A DNA stretch of 64,000 bases from Paracoccus aminophilus JCM 7686 (GCF_000444995.1 NC_022041.1:3103501-3167500); one strand, 5' to 3'. Shown: positions 16,301-26,600, counted from the stretch's first letter. Notes: generated from the letters alone by a model not told the origin. Program-made: numbers and translations.

Positions 16301-19300
16301 ATGAGTGATTTCGACCAAAACTGGGAAGCCCAGGAAGAAGCCCGCCGCGCTTGGATGGCGGAAAACTCGCTGTATCGGTCCGAGGATGAGCATTCCTCTT
16401 GTGGCGTCGGCCTTGTGGTCTCGATCAACGGCCAAGCCAGCCGTCAGGTCGTCGAAAACGGCATCAATGCGCTGAAAGCGGTCTGGCACCGCGGCGCGGT
16501 CGATGCCGATGGCAAGACCGGCGACGGCGCGGGCATCCATGTCCAGATCCCGGTCCCGTTCTTCTACGATCAGGTTCGCCGCACCGGCCATCAGCCCGAC
16601 AAGGAAAAGCTGATCGCGGTTGGCCAGATCTTTCTGCCGCGCACCGATTTTTCGGCTCAGGAACGCTGCCGGACCATCGTCGAGACCGAAGTCCTGCGGA
16701 TGGGCCATTACATCTATGGCTGGCGCCATGTGCCGGTGAACACCTCGGTCTTGGGCGAAAAGGCCAATGCCACCCGCCCCGAGATCGAGCAAATCCTGAT
16801 CCGCAATGAAAAGGGCATGGATCAGGAAGATTTCGAGCGCGATCTTTATATCATCCGCCGCCGGATCGAGCGCGCCGCCGTCGCCTCGCAGATCGCGGGT
16901 CTTTACCTGTGCTCGCTCTCGTGCCGTTCGATCATCTACAAGGGCATGATGCTGGCCGAGCAGGTCGCGGAATTCTATCCCGATCTCAAGGATGAGCGTT
17001 TTGAAAGCGCCTTCGCGATCTATCACCAGCGCTATTCGACCAATACCTTCCCGCAATGGTGGCTGGCCCAGCCCTTCCGGATGCTGGCCCATAACGGCGA
17101 GATCAACACGCTGAAGGGCAACCTCAACTGGTTGAAATCGCACGAAATCCGCATGGCCTCGAATGCCTTTGGCGCCATGGCCGAAGAGATCAAGCCGATC
17201 GTTCCGGCAGGGTCGTCGGATTCGGCGGCGCTCGATGCGGTTTTCGAAGTTCTGGTGCGCTCGGGCCGCTCGGCGCCGATGACCAAGACGATGCTGGTCC
17301 CCGAGGCCTGGTCGAAGGCCACCACCGACATGCCGAAAGCCTGGGCAGATATGTATGCCTATTGCAACTCGGTGATGGAGCCATGGGACGGCCCGGCGGC
17401 GCTTGCCATGACCGATGGGCGCTGGGTCTGCGGCGGGCTTGACCGCAACGGGCTGCGTCCGATGCGCTATGTCGTGACCGAGGATGGCCTGCTGATCGCG
17501 GGTTCGGAAATCGGCATGGTCCCGGTTGACGAGACCCGGCTGATCGAGAAAGGCGCGCTTGGGCCGGGCCAGATGATTGCCGTCGATATGGTGAACGGCG
17601 ATCTTTACCACGACCGCGACATCAAGGACCGCCTCGCCGCGAGCCAGCCCTTCGGCGATTGGGTCGAGAAGGTCGTCCAGCCCTCCGAGCTGATGGCGCA
17701 ATTGCCCGAGGCCCCGGAATTCACCGGCGAGGCGCTGCGCCGTCGCCAGATCGCGGCCGGTTTCACCATCGAGGTGATCGAGCAGATTCTGGCGCCGATG
17801 GCCGAGGACGGCAAGGAATCCTTGGCCTCGATGGGCGATGACACGCCGCCCGCAGTTCTGTCGCGCCAGCATCGCCCGCTCTCGCATTACTTCCGCCAGA
17901 ACTTCAGCCAGGTCACGAACCCGCCGATCGACAGCCTGCGCGAAGCGCGGGTGATGAGCCTGCGCACGCGCTTTGGCAACCTCAAGAACGTGCTCGACGA
18001 AAGCTCGTCGCAGACCGAGATCACCATGCTCGAAAGCCCGTTCCTCGCGAATGGCGAATTCGCCGAGCTGACGCGGATGTTCTCGGATCAGGCGACGACG
18101 ATCGACTGCACCTTCCCGCTCGACGGCGGCCCCGATGCTCTGGGCGAGGCTCTGGCCCGCATCCGCGCCGAATCCGAAGATGCGGTGCGCTCGGGTGCTG
18201 GCCATATCATCCTGACCGATGAGGGCCTCTCGGAAACCCGCGTCAGTGTCCCGATGATTCTGGCGACCTCGGCGATCCACAGCTGGCTGACCCGCAAGGG
18301 CCTGCGCACCTTCTGCTCGCTGAACGTGCGCTCGTCGGAATGCATCGATCCCCATGATGTCGCGGTGCTGATCGGCTGCGGCGCGACCACGGTGAACCCC
18401 TATCTGGCACAGGACACGCTCTCGGATCGGATCGAGCGCGGCCTGCTGGAGGGCAGCCTGATCGACATCATGACCCGCTACCGCGAGGCGGTGGATGGCG
18501 GCCTGCTGAAGATCATGGCGAAAATGGGGATCTCGGTGGTTTCCTCCTATCGCGGCGGTCTGAACTTCGAGGCGGTCGGTCTCTCGCGCGCCATGGTGGC
18601 CGAGTATTTCCCGGGGATGCAGTCGCGCATCTCGGGCATCGGGCTCCACGGGCTGCAAGCCAAGCTGATCGAGGCCCATGACCGCGGCTTCGATGTCGAT
18701 CATGTCGAGCTGCTGCCGGTCGGTGGCTTCTACAAGTCGCGCCGCTCGGGCGAGAAACACGCTTGGGAAGCCAATACGATGAAGCTTCTCCAGATCGCCT
18801 GTGAGAAGGCGTCTTACGATGTCTGGAAGCAGTTTTCCGCAACCATGCGGGCCAATCCTCCGATCCATATCCGCGATCTGCTGGACATCAAGCCGCTTGG
18901 CAAAGCCGTCCCGATCGAGGAGGTCGAATCAATCACCTCGATCCGCAAACGCTTCGTGACGCCGGGCATGTCGCTGGGGGCGATTTCGCCCGAGGCGCAT
19001 ATGACGCTGAACATCGCGATGAACCGCATCGGCGCGAAATCCGACAGCGGCGAAGGCGGCGAGGATCCGGCGCATTCCGTGCCGCTTCCGAATGGCGACA
19101 ATCCCTGCGCCAAGATCAAACAGGTCGCCTCGGGCCGCTTCGGTGTGACGGCGGAATATCTGAACGCCTGCGAAGAGCTGGAAATCAAGGTCGCGCAGGG
19201 GGCGAAACCCGGCGAGGGCGGCCAGCTGCCGGGCATGAAAGTGACCGATCTGATCGCGCGCCTGCGTCACTCGACCAAGGGCGTGACGCTGATCTCGCCG

Positions 19301-20848
19301 CCGCCGCATCACGATATCTATTCGATCGAGGATCTGGCGCAGCTGATCTATGACCTCAAGCAGATCAACCCGCGCGCCAAGATTACGGTGAAGCTGGTGG
19401 CCTCGTCGGGGGTCGGCACGATTGCGGCGGGCGTGGCCAAGGCCAAGGCCGATGTCATCCTGGTGTCGGGCCATAACGGCGGCACCGGCGCCTCGCCCGC
19501 GACCTCGATCAAATTCGCGGGCCTGCCCTGGGAGATGGGTCTGACCGAGGCGCATCAGGTTCTGGCGATGAACAAGCTGCGCGACCGCGTGACCCTGCGC
19601 ACCGATGGCGGCCTGCGCACCGGGCGCGACATCGTCATGGCCGCGATGATGGGAGCTGAGGAATACGGCATCGGCACCGCCGCCTTGATCGCGATGGGCT
19701 GCATCATGGTGCGTCAGTGCCAGTCGAACACCTGCCCCGTGGGCGTCTGCACGCAGGATGAAAAGCTGCGCGCGATGTTCACGGGCTCGGCGGACAAGGT
19801 CGTGAACCTGATCACCTTCTATGCGACCGAAGTGCGCGAGATCCTCGCCAGCATCGGGGCGCGCAGCCTCGATGAGGTGATCGGTCGCGCCGATCTGCTC
19901 GAGCAGGTCAGCCGCGGCGACAAGGGGCTGGATGATCTCGACCTCAACCCGCTGCTGATCACCGTCGATGGCGCCGAGAAGATCGTTTACGACCGCTCGA
20001 AGCCGCGCAATGCGGTGCCCGATACGCTCGACGCCGAAATCATCCGCGACGCCGAGCGCTTTTTCTCGGAAGGCGAGAAAATGCAGCTTTCCTATGCCGT
20101 GCGCAACACCCAGCGCACGGTCGGGACGCGGACCACGTCGATGATCGTGCAGAAATTCGGGATGCGCAACAAGCTGCAGCCCGACCATCTGACGGTGCGT
20201 TTGACCGGCTCGGCAGGCCAGTCGCTTGGCGCCTTTGCGGCGCCGGGGCTGAAGATCGAAGTCTCGGGCGATGCCAATGACTATGTCGGCAAGGGCCTTT
20301 CGGGCGGCATGATCGTGGTACGCCCGCAAATGGGCAGCCCTCTGGTCGCGGCGGATAACACGATCATCGGCAATACCGTGCTTTACGGCGCAACCGACGG
20401 CTATCTTTTCGCCGCCGGCCGCGCGGGCGAGCGGTTCGCGGTCCGGAACTCGGGCGCGAAGGTGGTGATCGAGGGCTGCGGCACCAATGGTTGCGAATAT
20501 ATGACCGGCGGCGTTGCCGTGATCCTTGGCCGGATCGGCGCGAACTTCGGCGCAGGGATGACCGGCGGCATGGCCTATCTCTACGATCCCGAGCGCCTTG
20601 CCGATCAATATATCAACCCCGAATCTCTGGTGCTCTGCCCGGTCACCCAAGCCTTCTGGGAGACCGAGCTGAAAACCCTGATCGAGCAGCATCAGAAAGA
20701 AACCGGCTCGCGCCGCGCGGCGGAGATCTTGCAAAACTGGGCCGAGGAAAAGGCCAACTTCCTCCAGGTCTGCCCGCGCGAGATGCTGCCCCATCTCAAG
20801 CATCCGATCGCCGAGGTTGAAAGCATCCGCGCGGTTCCCGCCGAATAG
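16301..20848 (+). CDS. gltB: Glutamate synthase (NADPH) large subunit
   Basis: 1515 residues, the usual size. Domains in order: a class-II glutamine amidotransferase whose nucleophile is C34 in HSSCGVGLVV, after a 33-residue propeptide that is normally cleaved (about 34-430); a central linker domain; an FMN-binding synthase barrel (about 850-1220) with the 3Fe-4S cysteines in GCIMVRQCQSNTCPVGVC (C-x5-C-x4-C); and a C-terminal beta-helix (about 1270-1515, GGMIVVRPQ, EGCGTNGCEYMTGG). Ammonia released from glutamine is channelled to 2-oxoglutarate. It works with GltD encoded two genes upstream. A strong terminator follows. Confidence 0.96.
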   Translation: MSDFDQNWEAQEEARRAWMAENSLYRSEDEHSSCGVGLVVSINGQASRQVVENGINALKAVWHRGAVDADGKTGDGAGIHVQIPVPFFYDQVRRTGHQPDKEKLIAVGQIFLPRTDFSAQERCRTIVETEVLRMGHYIYGWRHVPVNTSVLGEKANATRPEIEQILIRNEKGMDQEDFERDLYIIRRRIERAAVASQIAGLYLCSLSCRSIIYKGMMLAEQVAEFYPDLKDERFESAFAIYHQRYSTNTFPQWWLAQPFRMLAHNGEINTLKGNLNWLKSHEIRMASNAFGAMAEEIKPIVPAGSSDSAALDAVFEVLVRSGRSAPMTKTMLVPEAWSKATTDMPKAWADMYAYCNSVMEPWDGPAALAMTDGRWVCGGLDRNGLRPMRYVVTEDGLLIAGSEIGMVPVDETRLIEKGALGPGQMIAVDMVNGDLYHDRDIKDRLAASQPFGDWVEKVVQPSELMAQLPEAPEFTGEALRRRQIAAGFTIEVIEQILAPMAEDGKESLASMGDDTPPAVLSRQHRPLSHYFRQNFSQVTNPPIDSLREARVMSLRTRFGNLKNVLDESSSQTEITMLESPFLANGEFAELTRMFSDQATTIDCTFPLDGGPDALGEALARIRAESEDAVRSGAGHIILTDEGLSETRVSVPMILATSAIHSWLTRKGLRTFCSLNVRSSECIDPHDVAVLIGCGATTVNPYLAQDTLSDRIERGLLEGSLIDIMTRYREAVDGGLLKIMAKMGISVVSSYRGGLNFEAVGLSRAMVAEYFPGMQSRISGIGLHGLQAKLIEAHDRGFDVDHVELLPVGGFYKSRRSGEKHAWEANTMKLLQIACEKASYDVWKQFSATMRANPPIHIRDLLDIKPLGKAVPIEEVESITSIRKRFVTPGMSLGAISPEAHMTLNIAMNRIGAKSDSGEGGEDPAHSVPLPNGDNPCAKIKQVASGRFGVTAEYLNACEELEIKVAQGAKPGEGGQLPGMKVTDLIARLRHSTKGVTLISPPPHHDIYSIEDLAQLIYDLKQINPRAKITVKLVASSGVGTIAAGVAKAKADVILVSGHNGGTGASPATSIKFAGLPWEMGLTEAHQVLAMNKLRDRVTLRTDGGLRTGRDIVMAAMMGAEEYGIGTAALIAMGCIMVRQCQSNTCPVGVCTQDEKLRAMFTGSADKVVNLITFYATEVREILASIGARSLDEVIGRADLLEQVSRGDKGLDDLDLNPLLITVDGAEKIVYDRSKPRNAVPDTLDAEIIRDAERFFSEGEKMQLSYAVRNTQRTVGTRTTSMIVQKFGMRNKLQPDHLTVRLTGSAGQSLGAFAAPGLKIEVSGDANDYVGKGLSGGMIVVRPQMGSPLVAADNTIIGNTVLYGATDGYLFAAGRAGERFAVRNSGAKVVIEGCGTNGCEYMTGGVAVILGRIGANFGAGMTGGMAYLYDPERLADQYINPESLVLCPVTQAFWETELKTLIEQHQKETGSRRAAEILQNWAEEKANFLQVCPREMLPHLKHPIAEVESIRAVPAE

Positions 20849-20869
20849 GGCCTGCGACATGAGACTTCG

Positions 20870-20895
20870 AAGGGCGGCTCCGTGCCGCCCTTTTT
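20870..20895 (+). terminator. Rho-independent terminator of the glt operon
   Basis: A 9-bp perfect stem (AAGGGCGGC at 20870-20878 with GCCGCCCTT at 20884-20892) and a five-base loop, ending in TTTTT. It lies 21 bases after the gltB stop. Confidence 0.88.
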
Positions 20896-21034
20896 GCTGC
20901 GCGATACGGGTCCAGATCAAGGACGCCGCCGCGTCGCCGGGGCAGCCTGTCCCGGTGTCAACGCGCACGGCCCGGGGAACAGCTTCGGGGTTGAGGGCGT
21001 TGAGCACGCAATCTCACCGAGAAAGGAAGATCAA

Positions 21035-21610
21035 ATGTCTGACCTGATCGTCGTCGCCTTTGAGGATGAAGCCTCTGGTTTCGAGCTCCGCGCCGAACTT
21101 GTGAAAATGCAGCAGGAATATCTGCTCGAACTCGAAGATGTGGTCGTTGCCACCCGCAGCTCGGAAAACGACATCAAACTGCACCAAGCGGTCAACCTGA
21201 CCGCTGCTGGCGCGCTTGGAGGCGGCTTCTGGGGCACGCTGGTCGGGCTTTTGTTCCTCAACCCGCTGCTCGGCGCCGCCGTCGGCGCGGCCTCGGGCGC
21301 CATCGCGGGCCGGTTCAGTGACATCGGCATCAACGACGATTTCATGCGAGATGTCAGCAAGGCGATCGTTCCCGGCGGCTCAGCGGTCTTCATCCTCCTG
21401 CGCAAGATGACTGCGGATAAGGTGCTCGCCCGGCTGGAAAGCTTCCACAAAAAGGGCCGCATTCTGCAATCCTCGCTCTCGGATGCGGACGAGGCCAAAC
21501 TGCGCGAAGCCTTCGCCGGAGGCACGCTCGCCCAAACCGTCAACCCGGCAACCTCCAGCACGGCAGGGGCGGCCACGACAGCGCAAACCCCCGAGCCTTC
21601 ACAGTCATAA
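21035..21610 (+). CDS. DUF1269-family membrane protein
   Basis: 191 residues. It begins MSDLIVVAFEDEASGFELRAEL, a ferredoxin-like small domain, then a Gly/Ala-rich hydrophobic hairpin (about 55-95: GALGGGFWGTLVGLLFLNPLLGAAVGAASGAIAG in two halves) and a second soluble half (PGGSAVFILLRKMTADKVLARLESF). This is the DUF1269 layout; the function of the family is not established. The last 25 residues are Thr/Ala/Ser-rich and probably disordered. GAAAGGAAG precedes the ATG at 21035. Monocistronic, after the glt terminator. Confidence 0.82.
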   Translation: MSDLIVVAFEDEASGFELRAELVKMQQEYLLELEDVVVATRSSENDIKLHQAVNLTAAGALGGGFWGTLVGLLFLNPLLGAAVGAASGAIAGRFSDIGINDDFMRDVSKAIVPGGSAVFILLRKMTADKVLARLESFHKKGRILQSSLSDADEAKLREAFAGGTLAQTVNPATSSTAGAATTAQTPEPSQS

Positions 21611-21679
21611 GCGCAATTTCCAAGGCAATTCTCTGGGAAATGCTTGACGGATGCGGCATGGGCGTGACACGACCCGGCC

Positions 21680-22420
21680 ATGTCGCACCATGCCGAGCTT
21701 TTAGATGACAACGACCCCCAGCCCCGGGACCCTCAGCCCCGGCGCCCGGCGCTGATGTTGCTGCTGCGCCGCCCCATGCGCTGGCTCAAATGGTTCGCGC
21801 TCCGCTGCTTTGCGCTGATGCTGGCGCTGGTCTTTCTCTTCGCCTTCGTAAATCCGCCGACGACCTGGACCATTCTCACCGAAACCCGCGCCCATCCCGG
21901 CACGCCGCATACCTGGACCCCGATCTCCGAGATCTCGCCCAATATGTTGCGCGCCGTGGTCGCCGCAGAGGATGCCAATTTCTGCTCCCATTGGGGCTTT
22001 GACATGCAGGAAATCCGCAAGGTCGTGGCCTCGGGCTCGTCGCGCGGCGCCTCGACCCTGACTCAGCAGACCGCGAAGAACGTCTATCTCTGGCAGGGCC
22101 GCAGCTGGCCGCGCAAATTCCTCGAAACCGCTTATACCCCGATGCTCAACTTCGTCTGGTCGAAACGCCGGATCGTCGAGGTCTATCTCAATGTCGCCGA
22201 ATTCGGCCCCGGCGTCTTCGGGATAGCGGCGGCGGCGAAATATCACTTCAAGACCACGCCGGACAAGCTGACGATGCGGCAAGCGGCGGCTCTCGCCTCG
22301 ATCCTGCCCGCTCCCAAAACCCGCAAACCCGATCCGAATTCGCCCCGCTCGCGCCAAATCATCAGCGGCGCAGAGACAATCGCCGCCGACGGCCGCGACG
22401 GTTGCCTGCACCTGAACTGA
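21680..22420 (+). CDS. mtgA: Monofunctional biosynthetic peptidoglycan transglycosylase
   Basis: 246 residues. One N-terminal membrane anchor (about 40-60, WFALRCFALMLALVFLFAFV) and a periplasmic GT51 domain. The catalytic Glu is in VVAAEDANFCSHWGFD, and the second motif RGASTLTQQTAKNVYLW and third motif KRRIVEVYLNVAEFGPGVFG are complete. It polymerises lipid II into glycan strands without a transpeptidase domain. The N-terminal 25 residues are hydrophilic and Pro/Asp-rich; another ATG at about residue 26 is possible. Monocistronic as far as can be seen. Confidence 0.93.
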   Translation: MSHHAELLDDNDPQPRDPQPRRPALMLLLRRPMRWLKWFALRCFALMLALVFLFAFVNPPTTWTILTETRAHPGTPHTWTPISEISPNMLRAVVAAEDANFCSHWGFDMQEIRKVVASGSSRGASTLTQQTAKNVYLWQGRSWPRKFLETAYTPMLNFVWSKRRIVEVYLNVAEFGPGVFGIAAAAKYHFKTTPDKLTMRQAAALASILPAPKTRKPDPNSPRSRQIISGAETIAADGRDGCLHLN

Positions 22421-22469
22421 CCGCCCCCTGCGCCCTTAACCGGCGCAGCGGCCCGTCTTTGGCACCCGC

Positions 22470-22504
22470 CCCGTCTTTCATGCCCAAATATCCCCGCCGG
22501 AGGC
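22470..22504 (-). repeat. 35-bp intergenic repeat, copy 1
   Basis: These 35 bases are the exact reverse complement of 57706-57740. The core reads GCCTCCGGCGGGGATATTTG on the minus strand. Both copies lie in short gaps between genes. It looks like a dispersed intergenic element of Rhodobacterales genomes. Confidence 0.7.
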
Positions 22505-22577
22505 TCCATCCGGTTGAAACATGCGGCCCTCGGGCGTATCACGCAGAACGAGCCAACGAACCTTGGTCCTTTCCCGC

Positions 22578-23267
22578 ATGAACACGCCCTCGCCTTCCTC
22601 CACCATCCGTCTTTATCACGTCGCGCTCTCGCCATATTGCCGCAAGGTCCGTTTGGTGCTGGCCGAAAAACGGGTTGAGGTCGAGCTGGTCGAAGACCGC
22701 TATTGGGAGCCCGGCTCCGAACTCAACCGCCGCAATCCCGCCGGAAAGCTGCCGGTCCTGCGCATGGATGGTCGGTTGATGGCCGAAAGCCAGGCCATCG
22801 TCGAATATCTCGACGAGGTCATTCCGGTGCCCGCGCTGATGCCGCGCTCGCCGATCGAGCGCTACGAGGTCCGTCGCCTCTGCGCTTGGTTCGACGACAA
22901 ATTCAACGCCGAGGTCACCCAGCCGGTCATGCATGAGCGGGTCTGGAAGAAGGTGATGAAGCTCGGCTATCCCGATTCGCGCGCGGTCAAGGAAGGGCTC
23001 AAGGCGATCAAGGAGCATATCGACTATATGTCGGGTCTGCTCGAGACGCGCCGGTGGCTCGCGGGCAATATGATGTCGCTCGCGGATTTCACTGCGGCCG
23101 CGCATTTCTCTTGCCTCGATTATATCTCGGACGTGGATTGGGACCGCTCTGCCGCGCTGCAGGAATGGTATGCGACGATCAAATCGCGCCCGGCCTTCCG
23201 CAGCCTTCTCGCCGATCACCTGCCGGGCGTGCCGCCAGCGCCGCATTATGCCGAACTCGACTTCTGA
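22578..23267 (+). CDS. Glutathione S-transferase-like protein
   Basis: 229 residues from the ATG at 22578. An N-terminal thioredoxin-fold GST domain (about 8-85: [22 protein letters not shown] with a SPYC active-site position; [28 protein letters not shown], where P and ES match the glutathione-binding cis-Pro and Glu-Ser) and a helical C-terminal domain (about 95-225, containing [24 protein letters not shown] helix 6). Substrate unknown. The frame extends upstream to 22521 but without better support. Its stop lies inside the next gene, queG, which starts 20 bases earlier, so the two are probably cotranscribed. Confidence 0.85.
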   Translation: MNTPSPSSTIRLYHVALSPYCRKVRLVLAEKRVEVELVEDRYWEPGSELNRRNPAGKLPVLRMDGRLMAESQAIVEYLDEVIPVPALMPRSPIERYEVRRLCAWFDDKFNAEVTQPVMHERVWKKVMKLGYPDSRAVKEGLKAIKEHIDYMSGLLETRRWLAGNMMSLADFTAAAHFSCLDYISDVDWDRSAALQEWYATIKSRPAFRSLLADHLPGVPPAPHYAELDF

Positions 23268-24294
23268 GGCCGAGGCCCTCAAGGCGCGGCTGGGTGCGGC
23301 CGCGCTGGCCGAGGGCTTTTCGGATATGGGCATCTGCCGCCCCGACGCGGTGCCCGCTTTGCCCGAGCGTCTTGACCATTTCCTCAAAGAAGAGCGCCAC
23401 GGCCAGATGGACTGGATGGCCGAGCGTAGCCATTGGCGCGCCAATCCCGCGGCACTGTGGCCAGAGGCGAAATCTGTCATCATGCTGGCCGAGCTTTACA
23501 CCCCCGATCACGATCCCATGGAAGTCACGCGCCTCTCTGACAAAGGCGCGATCAGTGTTTATGCGCAGGGCAAGGACTACCATGATCTCGTCAAGAAACG
23601 CTTAAAGCGGGTCGGGCGCTGGCTGATCGATCAGGCCAAAGGCGCCGAGATCAAGGTTTTCGTCGATACCGCCCCGGTGATGGAAAAACCCTTGGCGCAG
23701 GCGGCGGGGCTCGGCTGGCAGGGCAAGCACACCAATCTTCTGTCGCGCCGCCTTGGCAGCTGGTTCTTTCTCGGCTCGATCTTCACCACGATTGATCTGC
23801 CGAAAGACGCGGCCGAGACCAGCCATTGCGGCAATTGCCGCGCCTGTCTGACCGCCTGCCCGACCGATGCTTTCCCCGCGCCCTATCAGCTCGACGCGCG
23901 GCGCTGCATTTCCTATCTCACGATCGAGCACAAAGGCCCGGTCGATCTGGAACTGCGCCCGCTTCTCGGCAATCGGATCTATGGCTGCGACGATTGCCTG
24001 GCCGCCTGCCCTTGGAACAAATTCGCGCAAGACGCCAGCGAGCTGCGCTATCACGGCCCCCACCGCGCGCCCGATCTCGCGGAACTTGCCAAACTTGACG
24101 ACCCGAGCTTCCGAGAGCAATTTTCTGGTAGCCCCATCAAACGGATAGGTCGGAACCGACTTGTCAGAAACGTGCTCTATGCTATCGGTAACTCTGCGAG
24201 GCCAGAGTTGCGGGCCAGCGCCGAGTCGCTGCTTGATGACGAAGATCTCGCCGTTTCAGATGCGGCCCGTTGGGCCTTGGACAGATTACGATGA
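23248..24294 (+). CDS. queG: Epoxyqueuosine reductase
   Basis: 348 residues. Cobalamin-dependent iron-sulfur enzyme that reduces epoxyqueuosine to queuosine in the wobble position of GUN tRNAs. Two 4Fe-4S motifs are clear: [12 protein letters not shown] and [11 protein letters not shown], about 55 residues apart. Family motifs [29 protein letters not shown] and the C-terminal HEAT-like repeat region ([27 protein letters not shown]) are present. It overlaps the GST gene by 20 bases and the following permease by four (ATGA), so translation is coupled. Other queuosine genes are not in the window. Confidence 0.93.
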   Translation: MPNSTSEAEALKARLGAAALAEGFSDMGICRPDAVPALPERLDHFLKEERHGQMDWMAERSHWRANPAALWPEAKSVIMLAELYTPDHDPMEVTRLSDKGAISVYAQGKDYHDLVKKRLKRVGRWLIDQAKGAEIKVFVDTAPVMEKPLAQAAGLGWQGKHTNLLSRRLGSWFFLGSIFTTIDLPKDAAETSHCGNCRACLTACPTDAFPAPYQLDARRCISYLTIEHKGPVDLELRPLLGNRIYGCDDCLAACPWNKFAQDASELRYHGPHRAPDLAELAKLDDPSFREQFSGSPIKRIGRNRLVRNVLYAIGNSARPELRASAESLLDDEDLAVSDAARWALDRLR

Positions 24295-25211
24295 ATCCAT
24301 CGACCGGCATCCTGCTGAAGATCCTGAGTGTGGTGGTTTTCACGGTGATGGCGGCGATCATCAAGCTGAATGCCGATGAAATCCCGGCCGGCCAGCAGGT
24401 GTTTTTCCGCTCGTTTTTCGCCATTCCGGTCATCCTCGGCTGGCTGATCTGGCGGCACGAGCTGTCGTCAGGTCTGGGCACGAAACGCCCGATCAACCAC
24501 TTTTATCGCGGCTTCATTGGCACGACCGCAATGGGGCTGAACTTCGCCGCGCTTGGCTACCTGCCCTTCCCCGAGGCGACCGCGCTTGGCTATACCGCAC
24601 CGCTGCTCACCGTGATCTTTGCCGCGATGTTTCTGGGCGAGGATGTGCGCGCCTTCCGCCTGATCTCGGTCCTGAACGGGCTGGTCGGCGTCGTCATCGT
24701 GCTGCTGCCGCGCCTTGGCGTCACCTCGGAAGGGTTAACCACGGCGCAGACGCTTGGCGCGGTGCTGGTGCTCTCTGGCGCGGCCTGCAGCGCGCTCGCG
24801 CAGATCTTCATCCGCAAGCTGGTGCTCGAGGAACGCACCTCGGTCATCGTCTTCTGGTTCTCGGTGACCTCGTCGATTCTGGCGCTGACCACCCTGCCCT
24901 TCGGCTGGGTCGTGCCCGCGCCCGGCACGCTGGTTTTGCTGATCGTCACCGGGCTGCTGGGCGGGTTGGGCCAGATCCTTTTGACCTCATCTTACCGCTT
25001 CGCCCCGGCCTCGGTCGTGGCGCCCTTTGAATATGCCTCGGTCATTCTGGCGCTGGCGATCGGCTATCTCAGCTTTGGCGAGGTGCCAACGCTGACCATG
25101 CTGGTCGGCTCGGCTATTGTCATCGGCGCGGGCATCGCCATTATCCTGCGCGAGCGCCAGCTCGGGATCGAGCGGACGCGCCAGCGCAAGGCGATGACGC
25201 CGCAGGGCTGA
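24291..25211 (+). CDS. DMT-superfamily permease with two EamA domains
   Basis: 306 residues and ten predicted helices as two EamA repeats (about 8-140 and 155-290), the usual size for the family. Helix 1 begins [20 protein letters not shown]; the second repeat has [19 protein letters not shown] and [21 protein letters not shown]. Relatives export amino acids, nucleosides or other small molecules; the substrate cannot be read from sequence. It starts in the queG stop (ATGA overlap). Its stop abuts the stop of the convergent sulfotransferase gene with no base between, so the two mRNAs must overlap at their 3' ends. Confidence 0.86.
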   Translation: MNPSTGILLKILSVVVFTVMAAIIKLNADEIPAGQQVFFRSFFAIPVILGWLIWRHELSSGLGTKRPINHFYRGFIGTTAMGLNFAALGYLPFPEATALGYTAPLLTVIFAAMFLGEDVRAFRLISVLNGLVGVVIVLLPRLGVTSEGLTTAQTLGAVLVLSGAACSALAQIFIRKLVLEERTSVIVFWFSVTSSILALTTLPFGWVVPAPGTLVLLIVTGLLGGLGQILLTSSYRFAPASVVAPFEYASVILALAIGYLSFGEVPTLTMLVGSAIVIGAGIAIILRERQLGIERTRQRKAMTPQG

Positions 25212-26600
25212 TCACTCGAAGCCGAAAGCCACATAATCGCGCAGATAGGCGGCGCGCGCTGCCTTGCGCAGATGCTTGTCGTTTAGGAAATCCGGCATCG
25301 GCTCGGCACGGTATTCGGGCAGATCCGAGAGCCCGACCGAAGCCCCAATCCAGCCAAGATCACGGGCCAGATCATCCTCGCGCGCGACGAGATCGGGGCT
25401 GCCGAAACGCGCAAAACCGGCCAGAATCTCGGATTGGCTGGCCCAACCCGGATGGACCGGCAGTGAGGTCTGGCCGTTGAGGTTACGTTTGAGGAAGTCG
25501 AGGAAATCCGCGAAAAGCGCGACCATCCGACCGTCGTCGAGGTCAAGCAGCGCCTCGTCGGGCGGCAGAGCCACGCGGTAGACATCGCGCATCGCCTGGC
25601 GCAACTCGGTGTTTTTGCTGGTCAAAAGCGCCTCGAAGGCCGACCAGCTCCGCTTGAGCGGATGGCGCAGCACGGTAAAGCTGCGATGACCGGGATGGGC
25701 GCGCTTCCACTGGCGCAGGCTGTTTTGGTTGAAATCGCCCGTAAGTTCGGCCTGCGCGGCCAGCCAATCCGAAACCGAATCCGAGGGGCAGCCGCGCATC
25801 GGCATATAGATCAGCCCGGCCCCGACTTCGGCGGCCAGAAAGGCGGGCACGGTCGCGCCCCGGCGCGGCTCGAAATTCGGGATCTTGCGCAGCATGAAGG
25901 GATCAAGCCGGGCGAGCTCGGCCTGCATCTCGTCGAAATTCGAGACCTTTTCGGCCAGCTCACGCGGATTTTGCGGCACCTGATCCGAAGCGGGCTCGAC
26001 CCGGTCGAGATCGGTGCGGCCGAGCCAGTGCAAAAGCCCGGTCATCACATCCGCGTCGCGCAGATCCTCGTAACCGAGCCAAAAGGCGCTTTGCCCGCTG
26101 GTTTGCAGCCGCGTCTGAACGCGGAGCTGGAATTCCTCGATCTCACCGGCCATCTGGCGGAAATCGGCGCCGTCGAAACGAACCGCCGCCGGGATCGGGG
26201 TCTCGGTCTCATTCAGCTTCCACTGGTTGGTTTCGCGCGCGAGCACGGTCGAGACATAGCTGTCCAAGGGATTGCGGGTCAGGATGATCTTGGCGCATTC
26301 GCGATCCTCCATGATCGCATCGAAGACGCGCGGGTCATGGTCGTGGAAATAGCGAAAACCCGGCAGATGGTTCGGCTTGTCGAAAATCGCGCGCAAAAGC
26401 ACCGAAGGGTCGGCGTCACGCTCGGCGCGCGAGATGCCCTTGAGCTCGTCCTTGTCGGGCCAGCCCATCATATAGGGATTGAAGGCCTCGCCAAAGCAGG
26501 TGACGCGCTTGAGCGCATTCAGCGTCGCCTCGAGCAGGTTCGAGCCGGTCCGCATCTCGGCGAAAATGACGAAGCGCTTGAAGCTCTGGGGCTGGGTCAC
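25212..26600 (-). CDS. Two-part sulfotransferase-like protein
   Basis: 462 residues. The N-terminal half (about 1-240) is a PAPS-dependent sulfotransferase: phosphosulfate loop FAEMRTGSNLLEATLNAL near residue 15 and 3'-phosphate motif KIILTRNPLDSYVSTV around 105. The C-terminal half (about 265-462) looks like a second, degenerate sulfotransferase: TVLRHPLKRSWSAFEALL matches a 3'-phosphate motif, but the expected PK-x-G/A-S-T loop reads MRGCPSDSVSDW. Start is GTG, overlapping the stop of the preceding glycosyltransferase by four bases (GTGA). It is the last gene of the glycan locus. Probable role: adding sulfate to a glycan; the acceptor is unknown. Confidence 0.78.
   Translation of the reverse strand: MTQPQSFKRFVIFAEMRTGSNLLEATLNALKRVTCFGEAFNPYMMGWPDKDELKGISRAERDADPSVLLRAIFDKPNHLPGFRYFHDHDPRVFDAIMEDRECAKIILTRNPLDSYVSTVLARETNQWKLNETETPIPAAVRFDGADFRQMAGEIEEFQLRVQTRLQTSGQSAFWLGYEDLRDADVMTGLLHWLGRTDLDRVEPASDQVPQNPRELAEKVSNFDEMQAELARLDPFMLRKIPNFEPRRGATVPAFLAAEVGAGLIYMPMRGCPSDSVSDWLAAQAELTGDFNQNSLRQWKRAHPGHRSFTVLRHPLKRSWSAFEALLTSKNTELRQAMRDVYRVALPPDEALLDLDDGRMVALFADFLDFLKRNLNGQTSLPVHPGWASQSEILAGFARFGSPDLVAREDDLARDLGWIGASVGLSDLPEYRAEPMPDFLNDKHLRKAARAAYLRDYVAFGFE

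Noticed and set aside
16280..21007. Two long open frames opposite gltB
   Set aside because: Antisense shadows of gltB; no start signals and no recognisable domains.
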